Below the pieces are notes generated by a model. The model saw only the letters and a list, made by a program, of their open reading frames with translations. It ran no database searches and was not told the origin of the DNA. Below are positions 5,769 to 11,579 of a stretch of DNA of 11,579 nt, piece after piece (position 1 is the first letter of the stretch; every line of letters starts with the position of its first letter). The stretch is from positions 1 to 11,579 of the forward strand of contig JAUWHQ010000119.1 of NCBI GenBank assembly GCA_030605805.1. The letters run 5' to 3'. The stretch comes from Methanosarcinales archaeon. GTDB taxonomy: Archaea; Halobacteriota; Methanosarcinia; Methanosarcinales; Methanogasteraceae. Made by a program: the position numbers and the translations under genes.

Positions 5769-5782
5769 TTAGGCTGTCCTAC
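5769..5782 (-). promoter_or_regulatory. Predicted DtxR-type operator of the feo operon
   Basis: On the coding strand it reads GTAGG-ACAG-CCTAA and matches the DtxR/IdeR consensus half-sites with 4-nt spacing. It lies 11 nt before the feoA ATG and just downstream of the TATA-like box, a position where a bound repressor would block transcription initiation. The same site in the same orientation precedes the dtxR-like gene at 2712-2725. Binding is inferred, not shown. Confidence 0.7.
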
Positions 5783-5784
5783 TG

Positions 5785-5792
5785 GAATATAA
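5785..5792 (-). promoter_or_regulatory. Possible TATA box of the feo operon
   Basis: The minus strand reads ATTATATT at about this position. An archaeal start site would be expected about 25 nt downstream, near 5760-5766, just before the GGTGA ribosome binding site of the first feoA. The predicted operator lies between the two. Assigned by composition and spacing only. Confidence 0.45.
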
Positions 5793-5803
5793 TCAAAAAA
5801 GTG

Positions 5804-5864
5804 TTGTTAGGTATACAAATACCATGCCCTAAATAAATTAGGGTTTTTTCGGAAAACCTAACAA
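5804..5864. promoter_or_regulatory. Nested palindromic TTAGG cluster upstream of the feo operon
   Basis: A perfect 9-bp inverted pair, TTGTTAGGT (5804-5812) and ACCTAACAA (5856-5864), encloses CCCTAA-ATAAA-TTAGGG (5827-5843). The two dyads share almost the same centre (5834 and 5835). GGTAT-ACAA-ATACC (5810-5823) is a further small dyad. Together there are four TTAGG/CCTAA half-sites in about 60 bp, besides the operator nearer the gene. I infer additional binding sites for the DtxR-like regulator or another dimeric regulator. A T-run at 5844-5849 follows the inner dyad on the plus strand, but no plus-strand gene ends there, so a terminator is less likely. Confidence 0.55.
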
Positions 5865-5914
5865 ATCAGAATCGTCATCAGGGTCGTCGATGGCTACCGT
5901 TGCCTATCCGATCG

Positions 5915-6655
5915 TCAGTTTACGCGCTCCTCGCCATATTCCTTTGTTCTGATTCTGACATCCGAGAGAACCGGATTCGCGTTTCTTGCAAGCGCCATCA
6001 ACTCGTCCCGCGTAAACGATCGCGGGGACATCTTCCTCCATGCGTGCTCTGGCATGCCCTGCTGAAGGATGTACCGCACATCCCCTGCCAGTTCTCTGAT
6101 CTGTGCGGCAATCGACCGTATCTCCTGCGGTGACCCGATGAGGTCAGGAAATACCGTTGTTCTCACCTCGAAATCAATCTTATGTTCCCGGCATAGATCG
6201 TATAGTCTCAATGAATCCGCGACATGGTCAGCCGCATCGATGCCGCAGATATGCAGATACGCATCCCGTTTTAGCGGCGCCTTCACATCCATGCATATCA
6301 GATCAACGAGATGCGCCTCGATCATCTGCCTGATCCTGCCGGTGTAGTATCCGTTCGTTTCAACCCCGACCAGCAGACCCTGTCTGTGAGCGAACTCTGC
6401 GAGACTGCGAAGCGCAATCGTTTGATGAAACGGCTCGCCTCCGGTGAAAACGACGCCGCTTATGAATAGAGAGTTCTTTTTGATCTCTGATTCGATCTCT
6501 TCGACGTCAGCAGGTTCTGCGGTCAGTTTTCCCATCTCGAGGAGCGCGTAGTTCTGGCAGTACGGACAGCGGAACGGGCAGCCCATCAGAAAAACCACGG
6601 TTACGGCTCGCCCATACCAGTCAACCGTCGATAGCGGGATGATGTTCTTTGCCAT
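5915..6655 (-). CDS. Radical SAM protein, anaerobic ribonucleotide reductase activase-like (NrdG2 type)
   Basis: The 246-residue protein is a radical SAM enzyme with the [4Fe-4S] signature C-x3-C-x2-C in MGCPFRCPYCQN (about residues 25-36) and the SAM-binding TGGEP (about 72-76). A partial TIM barrel follows with VETNGYYTG and ICMDVKAPL. The N-terminal STVDWYGRAVTVVF is typical of the archaeal group labelled anaerobic ribonucleoside-triphosphate reductase activating protein, which generates the glycyl radical on NrdD. Pyruvate formate-lyase activase-like specificity cannot be excluded, and no glycyl-radical enzyme is in the window. The start is the ATG at 6655, since AGGTGATC abuts it and mirrors the extended anti-Shine-Dalgarno; a GTG two codons earlier is possible. 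It follows rnp4 after six bases and so is probably co-transcribed with it. Confidence 0.85.
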   Translation of the reverse strand: MAKNIIPLSTVDWYGRAVTVVFLMGCPFRCPYCQNYALLEMGKLTAEPADVEEIESEIKKNSLFISGVVFTGGEPFHQTIALRSLAEFAHRQGLLVGVETNGYYTGRIRQMIEAHLVDLICMDVKAPLKRDAYLHICGIDAADHVADSLRLYDLCREHKIDFEVRTTVFPDLIGSPQEIRSIAAQIRELAGDVRYILQQGMPEHAWRKMSPRSFTRDELMALARNANPVLSDVRIRTKEYGEERVN

Positions 6656-6661
6656 GATCAC

Positions 6662-6979
6662 CTATTGTCTGTGTGCTTTGTACGGATACCTGATCTGTTT
6701 GCCACATGCACCACATGTGATGACGACGCAGGCGCCATTCAGCCTCACCCGGCACGTTCTGCCCGGGACAAGGTATTTTCCGCAATGTTTGCACATTCTG
6801 CGCTTTAAATGAGGGGGGATTCGCACCCTGTGCCGCATCCCGATCCGTTTTGCCAGATCTATGTAGCGGTCGCTCAACAGAGGGCGCGTCCCTGATATCA
6901 GATCGGCAAGCTCAAACAGCCGGTTTATCTGCTGCTGTGCAATCTCTCTGATCCATCTCTTCCTCTGCCTTCGTGCCAT
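6662..6979 (-). CDS. rnp4: Ribonuclease P protein component 4 (Rpr2/Rpp21 family)
   Basis: This 105-residue basic protein is a subunit of archaeal RNase P, which removes the 5' leader of pre-tRNA. It pairs with Rnp1 (Rpp29 homologue) to support the specificity domain of the RNA. An N-terminal helical region (residues 2-48, QQQINRLFELADLI) is followed by the signature RIPPHLKRRMCKHCGKYLVPG and a zinc ribbon formed by Cys63, Cys66, Cys89 and Cys92. The C-terminus RYPYKAHRQ is basic. The length is normal for archaea. The ATG at 6979 has no evident Shine-Dalgarno, so the transcript may be leaderless. It is the first gene of a two-gene unit with the radical SAM gene. Confidence 0.94.
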   Translation of the reverse strand: MARRQRKRWIREIAQQQINRLFELADLISGTRPLLSDRYIDLAKRIGMRHRVRIPPHLKRRMCKHCGKYLVPGRTCRVRLNGACVVITCGACGKQIRYPYKAHRQ

Positions 6980-7298
6980 CGATAAACACTCATGGATGCA
7001 ACAGTACTTATCAATACTGCCTTTTTGTCATTTGCTGCCCATCTGACCGCAGCATCGCAAGGGTCTGTTCCGGGCGTTGCCGGCGCAGAAGCGCGAGACG
7101 TAAGAATACTGCTCAAACTCGTAATCGAACTGCCGCCATTCGAGTTTGTTCTCTGTGAGCCGTGTTCTTACCATGGCTGGTATGCTCTGGTGCGCATAGT
7201 AATAGTACCCCCGAACCATCGCGGGTTCTGTGTGCCGAACCATTGGCAGAGGTCTCTTTCGCTCCATGCATGACAGACCCCCGTGTGGGCTGGCAACG
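6980..7298. other. Mostly non-coding region between rnp4 and pgk
   Basis: About 320 bp separate the divergent genes and should contain the rnp4 promoter on the minus strand; no convincing TATA box for it stands out. A minus-strand reading frame at 7028-7267 (79 codons from the ATG at 7267) is open. It encodes a peptide with three copies of P(A)MVR and an aromatic stretch (YYYYAHQ, WRQFDYEFEQYSY). The underlying DNA has a direct repeat ATGGTTCGG 24 bp apart. I recognise no family and see no ribosome binding site, so I leave it as uncertain sequence, possibly a small or decayed gene. No RNA gene is recognisable. Confidence 0.35.
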
Positions 7299-7306
7299 TT
7301 AAATAC
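7299..7306 (+). promoter_or_regulatory. TATA box of pgk
   Basis: TTAAATAC lies 24 nt before the predicted ATG at 7331, the usual distance from an archaeal TATA box to the transcription start. With no Shine-Dalgarno in between, this implies a leaderless or near-leaderless pgk mRNA. Inferred from sequence and spacing. Confidence 0.5.
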
Positions 7307-7330
7307 GAATCGGCGCAAGAGTATCTATGC

Positions 7331-8581
7331 ATGACACAAAAGCCGCTGAATTATCTGACTCTTGATGATGTGTCTGTAAGTGGGAAGACCGTACTTGTCA
7401 GAGTCGATCTGAATTCTCCGATGTCTCCGGACGGATCAATCCTTGATGATGCCAGATTCAAGAGCCATTTACCAACTCTGGGCGATCTGACTGATTCAAA
7501 GGTTGTGCTGCTCGCACACCAGAGTAGACCCGGTAAAAGGGATTTTACAACGATGGAAATGCATGCACAGCGGTTGCAGCGTCTTTGCCGGCGGACGGTC
7601 ACTTATGTGGATGATATATTCGGATCGCACGCCATAAATGAGATCGAATCGATGAATAGAGGTGACATCATCCTGCTTGAGAATACCCGGTTTTATTCGG
7701 AGGAGGGGCTGTCCCGATCGCCTGATGAGCATGCGAACACCATCATGGTGAAGCGGCTCGCCCCGCATGCCGATCTGTTTGTGAATGATGCGTTTGCAGT
7801 CTCGCATCGCTCGCAGCTATCTGTCGTCGGGTTCACCACGGTTCTGCCGTCAGTCGCCGGGAGGCTGATGGAAAAGGAGATCAAATCACTGGGCAGAGGT
7901 TTTTCAGAGAGTGGGACTGTATTCGTGCTTGGCGGCATCAAAGCGAACGATTCGATCGATGTCATCAAAAACGTTGCGGCGCGCAGCGAGGTCGAATCAA
8001 TCCTCGTCACCGGGCTCGTTGCAAACGTATTTCTGGCAGCAAAAGGCGTCGATCTCGGTAAGAAGAACCGCGATTTCATGAATTCGATAGGCTGCGCTGT
8101 TGAGGTTGAACATGCACACAAACTGCTCGCAAAATACGGAAACAAGATCGAGCTCCCGGTCGATGTCGCATGTGCCGACCAGGACGATCCGAAGAAGCGT
8201 GTGGAGATGTTGGTATCCGAACTGCCGACCGATCTATCGATCAATGATATCGGGCTCGAGACGATCGTCCTGTTTTCAGAGAAGATCAGGAACTCACAGA
8301 CTGTGATCCTGAACGGACCTGCAGGGGTGTTTGAAAACGACGCTTTCGAGCTTGGAACAAAAGAACTCGTTACGGCAGCGACAAAATCAAAGTTTTCGAT
8401 CGTCGGAGGCGGTCACATCGCTTCTGAGGCGCATGCTCTTGGCATCGAGTCAAATATCTCGCATATCAGCACAGGCGGTGGCGCTTGCATCGATTTCTTG
8501 TCAGGACGCCCGCTTCCGGGCATCGAAGCGCTGGTTCAATCATATAAGCGTTTCAAAAGCAAGCTTCTCGCAACTGTCTGA
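7331..8581 (+). CDS. pgk: Phosphoglycerate kinase, archaeal type
   Basis: This 416-residue cytoplasmic enzyme interconverts 1,3-bisphosphoglycerate plus ADP with 3-phosphoglycerate plus ATP, here probably serving gluconeogenesis as well as glycolysis. The N-terminal substrate domain has VLVRVDLNSP (21-30), AHQSRPGKRDFTT (the position of bacterial HLGRPKG), LENTRFY and FVNDAFAVSHRSQ. The C-terminal nucleotide domain has LGGIKANDSI, ILNGPAGVFENDAFELGT and GGGACIDFLSG near residue 382. The HQSRP and NSP variants are typical of a euryarchaeal branch of the family. The ATG at 7331 fits both the normal N-terminus and the TATA box 24 nt upstream; an in-frame ATG at 7283 would lie ahead of that TATA box and is rejected. 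It stands upstream of, and in line with, the VLRF1-type gene. Confidence 0.96.
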   Translation: MTQKPLNYLTLDDVSVSGKTVLVRVDLNSPMSPDGSILDDARFKSHLPTLGDLTDSKVVLLAHQSRPGKRDFTTMEMHAQRLQRLCRRTVTYVDDIFGSHAINEIESMNRGDIILLENTRFYSEEGLSRSPDEHANTIMVKRLAPHADLFVNDAFAVSHRSQLSVVGFTTVLPSVAGRLMEKEIKSLGRGFSESGTVFVLGGIKANDSIDVIKNVAARSEVESILVTGLVANVFLAAKGVDLGKKNRDFMNSIGCAVEVEHAHKLLAKYGNKIELPVDVACADQDDPKKRVEMLVSELPTDLSINDIGLETIVLFSEKIRNSQTVILNGPAGVFENDAFELGTKELVTAATKSKFSIVGGGHIASEAHALGIESNISHISTGGGACIDFLSGRPLPGIEALVQSYKRFKSKLLATV

Positions 8582-8597
8582 TTATACACCCGATCGC

Positions 8598-8626
8598 GTG
8601 CGTAAAAACGCTTTTTGCTTTTATCA
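8598..8626 (+). terminator. Possible pgk terminator
   Basis: Just after the pgk stop lies a short stem GCG-TAAAAA-CGC followed by TTTTTGCTTTT. T-rich tracts of this kind end archaeal transcripts. The stem is only three base pairs, so the T-tract rather than the hairpin is the meaningful part. Confidence 0.4.
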
Positions 8627-8748
8627 GAAGGATAAATGCGGCAGTACCACCATAAACCATTCCCCGGTTAACGAGGTCCGGACGCCAGAGATCAGGGCAG
8701 AATCAGAACCGCAACATTATTGCAACACTTAAGGGTAATAAAAGAGTG

Positions 8749-9735
8749 ATGGCGCAACTCTTTGATCTGTTCGGAAAGAAGGATAGGGAACATAAATCCC
8801 AGATCGATGAGTTGCAGCGGCAGATCGATCAATTGAGCGCAGAAAATCAGAAATTAAAGATAAGACTGGATAAAAAGGATGAGAAAACAAGGGATGCGCT
8901 CACGAGGAAACAGGAAGTCGAAGAAATCCTGAACCACACCCAGAAGCAAATAACAACGCTTGAAAATGAACTTTCGGCACTGAAAGAGGAAGCATCGAAA
9001 AATATCACATTCAGCGGCACATATCTGTTGAACAAGAAAAGTTTTGAGGAGATCGTGCTCGAACTTGGTTCGATACGGTCGCAATCCAAAAATCTTCACT
9101 CGATCTACTTTAATATGAATGCAAGGAGATCTGATTTCGATTTTGGGGATTTTATTGACGATAATTGCATCTATATGTTCGATCAGATCAAATCGAACCA
9201 TGGAAAAGTGCTCTTCTATGATGAGAACCACTGCATCTCGCTTGCCATCGTGCCCCCGTTTGGAATAAAGCGTTCGGATTGGATAACAGGCGATCTGCTG
9301 GATATAGATCCTTTGAAGGTGATGTTGACGTGTGAGCCGGTCATCTGCGTCGTGCACGCACATGCAGGGAGCACCGTCGTTGGAACCGTCGAAAAAGGTG
9401 ATGTCCGCGCCGAGATCGTGAGAACCGGCGTACAGGCGAAGCATACCAAAGGGGGATGGAGCCAGCGAAGGTTTGAGCGGGGGCGGGATCAGGATATCGA
9501 ATATCACATAAAAAAAGTGCAGGAAAAGCTTCAATTGATGCTGGGTGGGGCAGATGGGGTGGACAGACCGAACATTGATATGATCATCGCTGGCGGTGAT
9601 CTCCGGCTTGCAAGGGCGATGCTTGCGGATATGTCGGATAAGGTGCCAGTGATCGAGAAGAGAGTCGATGTGGAGGGAAATCCGGGGAACATTGCGCTTA
9701 AAGTGGCGTGGGCTGGCAGATTGTACCGGCTATGA
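8749..9735 (+). CDS. VLRF1/Vms1-like eRF1-fold protein with N-terminal coiled coil
   Basis: The 328-residue protein begins with a long charged coiled coil (about residues 10-85, rich in Glu, Lys, Gln and Leu). An eRF1-domain-2-like fold of the Vms1-like release factor (VLRF1) family follows. The diagnostic catalytic loop is AKHTKGGWSQRRFERGRDQ, with Gln239 at the position matching the glutamine of the GGQ-type loop that promotes peptidyl-tRNA hydrolysis. Characterised relatives release nascent chains or cut tRNA on stalled large ribosomal subunits. VVHAHAGSTVVGTV and the C-terminal DMIIAGGDLRLARAML are further family segments. A role in archaeal ribosome quality control is inferred from the family. 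The ATG at 8749 is preferred over the adjacent GTG at 8746; the Shine-Dalgarno is weak. It lies 167 bp after pgk and probably has its own promoter. Confidence 0.85.
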   Translation: MAQLFDLFGKKDREHKSQIDELQRQIDQLSAENQKLKIRLDKKDEKTRDALTRKQEVEEILNHTQKQITTLENELSALKEEASKNITFSGTYLLNKKSFEEIVLELGSIRSQSKNLHSIYFNMNARRSDFDFGDFIDDNCIYMFDQIKSNHGKVLFYDENHCISLAIVPPFGIKRSDWITGDLLDIDPLKVMLTCEPVICVVHAHAGSTVVGTVEKGDVRAEIVRTGVQAKHTKGGWSQRRFERGRDQDIEYHIKKVQEKLQLMLGGADGVDRPNIDMIIAGGDLRLARAMLADMSDKVPVIEKRVDVEGNPGNIALKVAWAGRLYRL

Positions 9736-9782
9736 CCGCTATGATTGATATAATGACAGATATAACATCTATGGCAGAAATA

Positions 9783-10304
9783 CTACATCAGGAACACTGC
9801 TGCACACACAACAGTCGTCCATCCCTGATCTGCGACAGCATCCTTTGCGATGCCCGTAATTTCGGGGTCGTCGTCGCCTGAAAGGGTGTCATACATCCCT
9901 GCTGCAAGATTGCACGCATACCCAAGCGTCTCATCCCTGCCAGTACCTGTTGCATGATACTCCGCGAGATACCCGAATCTGCCAGGGGCTCCCGGAAGCG
10001 CACACCCGATGGATGCAGAGACCAGTTCCCCTATATTGTTGGACTCGTTCCTCGAAAGCACCACGAAAGCGATCTCTCCCGGATCAAGCTCTACTATCCC
10101 GGATTCTTTTGAGATAACCTGGCATTCTGGTGGCACAATCGAACTGACGGTGACGAGATTTAAGTATTCAATCCCGGCATCACGTAGCGCCATCGCAAAC
10201 GATGTCAGATGGTCCGGATGTCTCCCGACCCCACCTGTAAAGAATAATTTTCTTGGAATCAGATGTTTTGCCATTGTCTGCTGGTATCTGTTGATATTGG
10301 TCAT
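9783..10304 (-). CDS. pdaD: Pyruvoyl-dependent arginine decarboxylase
   Basis: This 173-residue proenzyme cuts itself to form a pyruvoyl cofactor and decarboxylates arginine to agmatine, the precursor of polyamines and of the agmatidine in archaeal tRNA-Ile2. The self-cleavage site is in NLVTVSSIVPP, between Ser54 and Ser55, giving a 54-residue beta chain and a 119-residue alpha chain with an N-terminal pyruvoyl group. FFTGGVGRH (21-29), the Asn49 of NLV, SASIGCALPG and Glu115 in GYLAEYH (the catalytic acid position) all match the family. The start at 10304 forms an ATGA overlap with the eif6 stop; Met11 (10274) is a possible alternative nearer the conserved core. It is the last gene of the translation operon and converges on the VLRF1-type gene. 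Confidence 0.95.
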   Translation of the reverse strand: MTNINRYQQTMAKHLIPRKLFFTGGVGRHPDHLTSFAMALRDAGIEYLNLVTVSSIVPPECQVISKESGIVELDPGEIAFVVLSRNESNNIGELVSASIGCALPGAPGRFGYLAEYHATGTGRDETLGYACNLAAGMYDTLSGDDDPEITGIAKDAVADQGWTTVVCAAVFLM

Positions 10305-10960
10305 ATATACCCGAGCGCATCCTCGATCCTGCCGAGTTCGGGTCCTGTTGTGTCGGCGCCGGCAAGATACCCGGCAGAGTTTGCAAGCAAACCAGAGCCG
10401 ATCAGCGGCGATCCGAAGTTAACAGTCCCGATATCGACCGGAAGATTGAATGTGTCCTCAAGAATCGCTATTTCGGCATCGCTCACCCTTGGATGCACCA
10501 GAACGCCCTTGTTGGTCGCAACCCCTGCCATACCAACCGTCTTCAGCCCGGCAATGGTTGCCCTGCGCACGTCCACCTGCAGCGTCTCCTCTATCGTCTT
10601 CACAGCCCGGTTGGGCAGGCGCGGGTGCACGACTGCCGCGGTGTCATTCGCAAGGATGATATTTCCGACAGCGGTCATCACATCAGGGATCGCCTGCACA
10701 TTCACATTCCCGAGTTCCTGCAGCGGTTCGATCTCTTCTGCGTATGCGTATCTCGAGACCACGAACCCGCTGCAATTTCCACATGCAAGCGAGCCCACAA
10801 CAAAACTTCCGGCAATCGAGGTCTGCATGACCCGGACGCGCAGCGCCTCTTCGATCTGCTCAGCGGTCGCATGTGGTGTGCCGACCGGGACGAGTGCAAC
10901 GTTCTCAGTCACCGTGGCAAAGACGCCGAGCACAGGACTGCCACCGATCATCAACTTCAT
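10301..10960 (-). CDS. eif6: Translation initiation factor 6 (aIF6)
   Basis: The 219-residue protein binds the large ribosomal subunit at the L23/L24e/L14 face and prevents premature joining to the small subunit; in archaea it also slows translation under stress. The five-fold pseudosymmetric pentein repeats are visible from the recurrent GVFA/VVGSL, AIPDVMTAVGNIILAND, VVHPRL, TIAGLKTVGMAG, VLVHPRVSD and ADTTGPELGRIEDALG blocks. The ATG at 10960 is chosen because GGTGAT sits four bases upstream and the product begins at the normal family N-terminus. ATG at 10966 and GTG at 10981 are in frame but leave poorer spacing. It follows rpl31e by 59 bases and overlaps pdaD by four. Confidence 0.95.
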   Translation of the reverse strand: MKLMIGGSPVLGVFATVTENVALVPVGTPHATAEQIEEALRVRVMQTSIAGSFVVGSLACGNCSGFVVSRYAYAEEIEPLQELGNVNVQAIPDVMTAVGNIILANDTAAVVHPRLPNRAVKTIEETLQVDVRRATIAGLKTVGMAGVATNKGVLVHPRVSDAEIAILEDTFNLPVDIGTVNFGSPLIGSGLLANSAGYLAGADTTGPELGRIEDALGYI

Positions 10961-11019
10961 GTCCATCACCAAACACCCCACACCTCAAAAAAGCTCTTCA
11001 GGGAACACCAGAGGAAACG

Positions 11020-11277
11020 TCAAGCGAGTTCCGCCTCTACGGCGCCGTCCTCGAACCGTATGGCATGCACTCTGATGCGCCTCGGCGGTTTCTCCGAGCC
11101 ACGCCTCCAGATCGCCTCATTGATCGTGCGATCCAGCTTGATGTTCTCTGCATCGGTCTTCATGTGCCTTACAAGATATGCGCGCACATCCTTGATCGCC
11201 CGCCTGCTCCGCTTCCACCTCGCCGTTCTTTTTACGGATCTCAGCGGTATCGTGTATATTTGCTCCTTTTCCATCAT
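11020..11277 (-). CDS. rpl31e: 50S ribosomal protein L31e
   Basis: This 85-residue basic protein of the archaeal large subunit lies near the peptide exit tunnel. It shows the family pattern IYTIPLRSVKRTARWKRSRR at residues 7-26, AIKDVRAYLVRHMKTDAENIKLD in the middle and a closing RRIRVHAIRFEDGAVEAEL strand pair. The length is normal. Two adjacent ATG codons at 11277 and 11274 could start it; AAGGA lies nine bases before the first. An upstream TTG (11286) would overlap rpl39e and is not used. It follows rpl39e after five bases and precedes eif6, the usual archaeal order. Confidence 0.95.
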   Translation of the reverse strand: MMEKEQIYTIPLRSVKRTARWKRSRRAIKDVRAYLVRHMKTDAENIKLDRTINEAIWRRGSEKPPRRIRVHAIRFEDGAVEAELA

Positions 11278-11282
11278 AACAA

Positions 11283-11435
11283 TCAATCCTTAATGCTGTT
11301 CCGCCTCCAGTGGCGCCGTTTCGGGTGGGTTGTCACTTTCCTGTTCGTTTTCATAATTGCCCAGACCGGAACACGTTTATTCTGATTAAACGCCTTTGCA
11401 AGGAGTTTTTTCTGTCCTTTTGTCTTTTTGGTCAT
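11283..11435 (-). CDS. rpl39e: 50S ribosomal protein L39e
   Basis: This 50-residue gene was found by reading the minus strand between the last gene fragment and rpl31e. The product starts MTKKTKGQKKLLAKAFNQNK and continues with VPVWAIMKTNRKVTTHPKRR, then HWRRNSIKD and a TGA stop. The length and the KTNRK..HPKRRHWRR signature are those of L39e, a tiny basic protein lining the exit tunnel of the large subunit. The ATG at 11435 has GTGAT three bases upstream. Its order before rpl31e and eif6 is the conserved archaeal arrangement, and spacing to both neighbours is only 5-9 bases, so they form one operon. Confidence 0.96.
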   Translation of the reverse strand: MTKKTKGQKKLLAKAFNQNKRVPVWAIMKTNRKVTTHPKRRHWRRNSIKD

Positions 11436-11444
11436 CGTATCACT

Positions 11445-11579
11445 TCAAGATTGTAGATGTATATCCATGATCTTTTTGCCTATCAATGTATCGTCTGCAT
11501 ACACCTCGATCGTCACATGGTATATGCCTGCGATCGAGACCCCGCTGACCTTTGCTGGCAGATCGAACTCCGCGCATAG
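11445..11579 (-). CDS. C-terminal end of an unidentified protein (runs off the window)
   Basis: On the minus strand an open frame enters from the right edge and ends with TGA at 11445, nine bases before the rpl39e ATG. The 44 visible residues include AEFDLPAKVSGVSIAGIYHV and TIEVYADDTLIGKKIMDIHL. They alternate hydrophobic and polar positions as in a beta-sandwich and have no transmembrane segment. The close spacing to rpl39e suggests it is co-transcribed with it. The family cannot be named from this fragment. Confidence 0.7.
   Translation of the reverse strand, partial: LCAEFDLPAKVSGVSIAGIYHVTIEVYADDTLIGKKIMDIHLQS

Noticed and set aside
5827..5849. Rho-independent-like terminator (CCCTAA/TTAGGG stem followed by six T)
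   Set aside because: The T-run follows the stem only on the plus strand and no plus-strand gene ends there. The arms match the TTAGG operator half-sites, so a regulatory site is the better reading.
10263..11293. Long plus-strand frames over eif6, rpl31e and pdaD
   Set aside because: They are antisense to four well-recognised translation and metabolism genes and show low-complexity Ser/Arg/Pro content.

Overview
The window looks like chromosomal DNA from a euryarchaeon, most likely of the broad Methanomicrobia / methanogen-ANME group. The evidence is the gene content: archaeal ribosomal proteins L39e and L31e, aIF6, RNase P protein Rnp4, pyruvoyl-dependent arginine decarboxylase, a VLRF1-type release-factor homologue, a DUF166 protein, an archaeal-type phosphoglycerate kinase, and TATA-like boxes in place of bacterial promoters. 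Shine-Dalgarno sequences of the GGTGAT/GAGGTG type precede many internal operon genes. No phylum-level marker is present, so a finer placement is inference.

Layout, left to right. 1-226: non-coding, holding a long imperfect inverted repeat framed by a second 11-bp inverted repeat. 227-1201 (-): hemB, zinc-type porphobilinogen synthase. 1351-2040 (+): a DUF166 protein, divergent from hemB. 2242-5757 (-): a compact seven-gene ferrous-iron uptake operon read right to left, in the order feoA, second feoA, feoB G-domain, feoB permease, a four-helix membrane protein, a FeoC-like regulator with four cysteines, and a DtxR/MntR-family regulator. 5758-5914: its regulatory region. 5915-6979 (-): rnp4 followed by a radical-SAM activase of the anaerobic NrdG type. 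6980-7330: a mostly non-coding stretch with one doubtful ORF and the pgk promoter. 7331-8581 (+): pgk. 8749-9735 (+): a VLRF1-type peptidyl-tRNA hydrolase-like protein. 9783-11579 (-): a translation operon of an unidentified gene end, rpl39e, rpl31e, eif6 and pdaD.

The most notable part is the iron operon. FeoB is encoded as two proteins, a 187-residue GTPase and a 411-residue permease. They are joined by an ATGA overlap with a strong Shine-Dalgarno, and most of the usual helical GDI domain between them is missing. The same asymmetric operator, GTAGG-N4-CCTAA read on the coding strand, occurs twice in the same orientation: once just before the first feoA and once just before the dtxR-like gene. 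This gives a self-contained model in which the last gene's product senses Fe(II) and represses both the transporter operon and itself. The regulator's predicted metal site mixes MntR-like (Asp8, Glu11) and DtxR/IdeR-like (Cys99) ligands.

The other genes are housekeeping genes: haem/corrinoid/F430 precursor synthesis (hemB), central carbon metabolism (pgk), RNase P, ribosome assembly and quality control (L39e, L31e, aIF6, VLRF1), and agmatine synthesis (pdaD). pdaD is translationally coupled to eif6.
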